64,000 nt of DNA from Actinomyces sp. oral taxon 448 str. F0400 (GTDB lineage: Bacteria > Actinomycetota > Actinomycetes > Actinomycetales > Actinomycetaceae): positions 1,887,865 to 1,951,864 of the forward strand of contig NZ_GL985606.1 in the NCBI RefSeq assembly GCF_000220835.1. Direction: 5' to 3'. A model generated the notes under the pieces. The model saw only the letters and a program-made list of their open reading frames with translations, was not told the DNA's origin and ran no database searches. Position numbers and translations under genes: made by a program. Shown piece after piece: positions 62,584 through 64,000 of the stretch. Numbering within the stretch: position 1 is the first letter of the stretch; the number at the start of each line of letters is the position of its first letter.

Positions 62584-63957
62584 GTGACAGACACCGTCTA
62601 CGACATGGTCATACTGGGGGCCGGCTCGGGTGGTTACGCCGCCGCGCTGCGCGGTGCCCAGCTGGGCCTGAAGGTCGCGCTCATCGAGGCGGACAAGGTC
62701 GGCGGCACCTGCCTTCATCGCGGCTGCGTTCCGACCAAGGCGATCCTGCACTCGGCGGAGACCGCCAAGACCGTGCGTGAGGCCGCCGCCGTCGGCGTCA
62801 GGGCTGCCTTCGAGGGCATCGACATGCCCGCGGTCCAGAAGTACAAGAACGGCGTGGTGGCCCGGATGTACAAGGGTCTCCAGGGGCTGGTCTCGTCCCG
62901 CGGCATCGAGGTGATCAGCGGCTGGGGCCGCCTGGTCGCCAAGGACGTCGTCGAAGTCAACGGCAGGCGGTATAGGGGCCGGAACATCGTGCTCGCCTCC
63001 GGTTCGTTCTCCAAGACCATCGGCCAGGAGATCTCCGGCCCGGTGATGACCAGCGAGCAGGCCCTCGAGCTCGACCACGTGCCGACGTCGGCCATCATCC
63101 TGGGCGGCGGTGTCATCGGCGTCGAGTTCGCCTCCGCCTGGGCCTCCATGGGGTCGCGAGTCACCATCATCGAGGGGCTGCCCCGCCTGGTTCCTAGTGA
63201 GGACGAGGCCGTCTCCAAACAACTCGAGCGAGCCTTCCGCAAGCGGAAAATCGCCTTCAAGACCAACACCATGTTCGACTCGGTCGAGCGCACGGCCTCG
63301 GGCGTAACCGTCCGTACCGCCGATTCCACGACCTACGACGCCGAGATACTCCTCATCGCCGTCGGTCGTGGTCCGGCTACCGCGAATCTCGGCTACGAGG
63401 AGGCGGGAGTCGCCATGGACCGCGGTTTCGTCCTGACCGACGACTATGGGCGCACGAACATCGAGAACGTGTGGGCCGTGGGCGACATCGTCCCCGGCGT
63501 CCAGCTCGCTCACCGCGGCTTCGCCCAGGGCATCGCGGTCGCCGAGGCGATCGCGGGCCTGGAGCCCCGGCCGATCGACGACGACCTGGTCCCCAAGGTG
63601 ACCTTCTGCGATCCCGAGATCGCCTCCGTGGGCCTCACCGAGGAACGGGCCGCCGAGGTCCATGGCGCGCAGAACATCGAAACAGCCGAGTTCAACGTGG
63701 CCGGCAACGCCAAGAGTCAGATCCTGGGCGCGCAGGGCTTCGTCAAGCTGGTCTCGCTCAAGGACGGTCCCATTCTCGGTTTCCACGCCATCGGTACCCG
63801 TATGGGCGAGCAGGTCGGCGAGGGGCAGCTGATCGTCTCGTGGGAGGCCGATGCCGCCGACATCGCTCCGCTCGTGCACGCCCATCCGACCCAGAACGAG
63901 ACTATTGGAGAGGCCGCCATGGCCCTCGCCGGCAAGCCGCTGCACAATCACGGCTGA
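62584..63957 (+). CDS. lpd: Dihydrolipoyl dehydrogenase (E3)
   Basis: FAD enzyme that reoxidises lipoyl groups of 2-oxo-acid dehydrogenase complexes. The 457-residue product starts at GTG 62584 with GAGGAG 6 nt upstream. FAD-binding GAGSGGY, the redox disulfide GGTCLHRGCVPTK, NAD-binding GGGVIGVEFAS, the second FAD motif NVWAVGDIVPG and the C-terminal His-Glu dyad (AHPTQNETIGEA) are all visible. The next gene begins 26 bp later. Confidence 0.95.
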   Translation: MTDTVYDMVILGAGSGGYAAALRGAQLGLKVALIEADKVGGTCLHRGCVPTKAILHSAETAKTVREAAAVGVRAAFEGIDMPAVQKYKNGVVARMYKGLQGLVSSRGIEVISGWGRLVAKDVVEVNGRRYRGRNIVLASGSFSKTIGQEISGPVMTSEQALELDHVPTSAIILGGGVIGVEFASAWASMGSRVTIIEGLPRLVPSEDEAVSKQLERAFRKRKIAFKTNTMFDSVERTASGVTVRTADSTTYDAEILLIAVGRGPATANLGYEEAGVAMDRGFVLTDDYGRTNIENVWAVGDIVPGVQLAHRGFAQGIAVAEAIAGLEPRPIDDDLVPKVTFCDPEIASVGLTEERAAEVHGAQNIETAEFNVAGNAKSQILGAQGFVKLVSLKDGPILGFHAIGTRMGEQVGEGQLIVSWEADAADIAPLVHAHPTQNETIGEAAMALAGKPLHNHG

Positions 63958-63983
63958 TCGCGAAGAGATAGAGAGTTTCCACC

Positions 63984-64000
63984 ATGTCCGAGTCCGTGAA
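63984..64000 (+). CDS. Start of a probable 2-oxo-acid dehydrogenase E2 gene (cut by window end)
   Basis: ATG 63984 follows GAGAG and opens MSESV before the window ends. This is a common beginning for E2 (dihydrolipoyl acyltransferase) proteins, and the E2 gene often follows lpd. Only five codons are visible, so the identity rests mostly on context. Confidence 0.4.

Noticed and set aside
1..64000. CRISPR array, rRNA operon, prophage or integron
   Set aside because: No regularly spaced repeats, rRNA-like sequence or phage structural genes were seen.

Overview
The window looks like the chromosome of a high-GC actinobacterium, most probably of the Actinomyces/Schaalia group (Actinomycetaceae). 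The signs are phosphatidylinositol-mannoside genes (pgsA, patA, pimA), DUF3000 next to an HRDC-type RNase D, the secD-secF-apt-relA and ruvCAB blocks, glgX-treY-treZ, and a pyruvate formate-lyase locus typical of facultative anaerobes. GTG starts and ATGA/GTGA overlaps are common.

Layout. 1-602: start of a secreted protein on the minus strand. 1.0-4.4 kb: a Cys-rich short ORF with its own promoter, then an NMT1/SsuABC-type ABC importer. 4.4-7.7 kb: a small hypothetical protein and a DEAD-box RNA helicase. 7.7-11.6 kb: a decayed island holding an antiporter N-terminal scrap, an IS110 transposase remnant, a truncated metallophosphoesterase, a lower-GC winged-helix gene, a small ORF broken by TGA, and a TrkA-N scrap probably from the same antiporter. 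11.5-13.9 kb: hisS (3' end frameshifted) and a metallo-beta-lactamase-fold hydrolase. 13.9-15.4 kb: a wrecked ABC-F gene beside a duplicated leader sequence. 15.5-21 kb: aldo/keto reductase, methyltransferase, XRE regulator, DUF349 protein and an AbiEi-like protein.

21-39.2 kb is one long minus-strand housekeeping block. In transcription order it is thrS, HIT, pgsA, patA, pimA, a membrane protein, prsW-like, NUDIX, yebC, ruvC, ruvA, ruvB, yajC, secD, secF, apt and relA. Many neighbours overlap by 4 nt. 39.3-41.8 kb: a FemA/B-like transferase and an ATP-grasp ligase, probably for the peptidoglycan cross-bridge, followed by tRNA-Val and tRNA-Gly. 42.2-48.9 kb: glgX-treY-treZ (glycogen to trehalose). 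48.9-52.1 kb: a second FemA/B-like gene, DUF3000 and RNase D. 52.1-55.4 kb: a pyruvate formate-lyase locus in which the glycyl-radical domain is a separate gene, with a DosR-box-like palindrome upstream. 55.8-64 kb: dxs, an S9 peptidase, a ClC channel/exchanger, a membrane protein, lpd and the first codons of a probable E2 gene.

Most notable points: the split pyruvate formate-lyase with its DosR-like box; the leaderless Cys-rich short ORF before the ABC importer; the hisS frameshift; the antiporter gene broken across the 7.9-11.5 kb island; the duplicated leader at 15.33 and 18.56 kb; and the FemX/ATP-grasp cross-bridge set.
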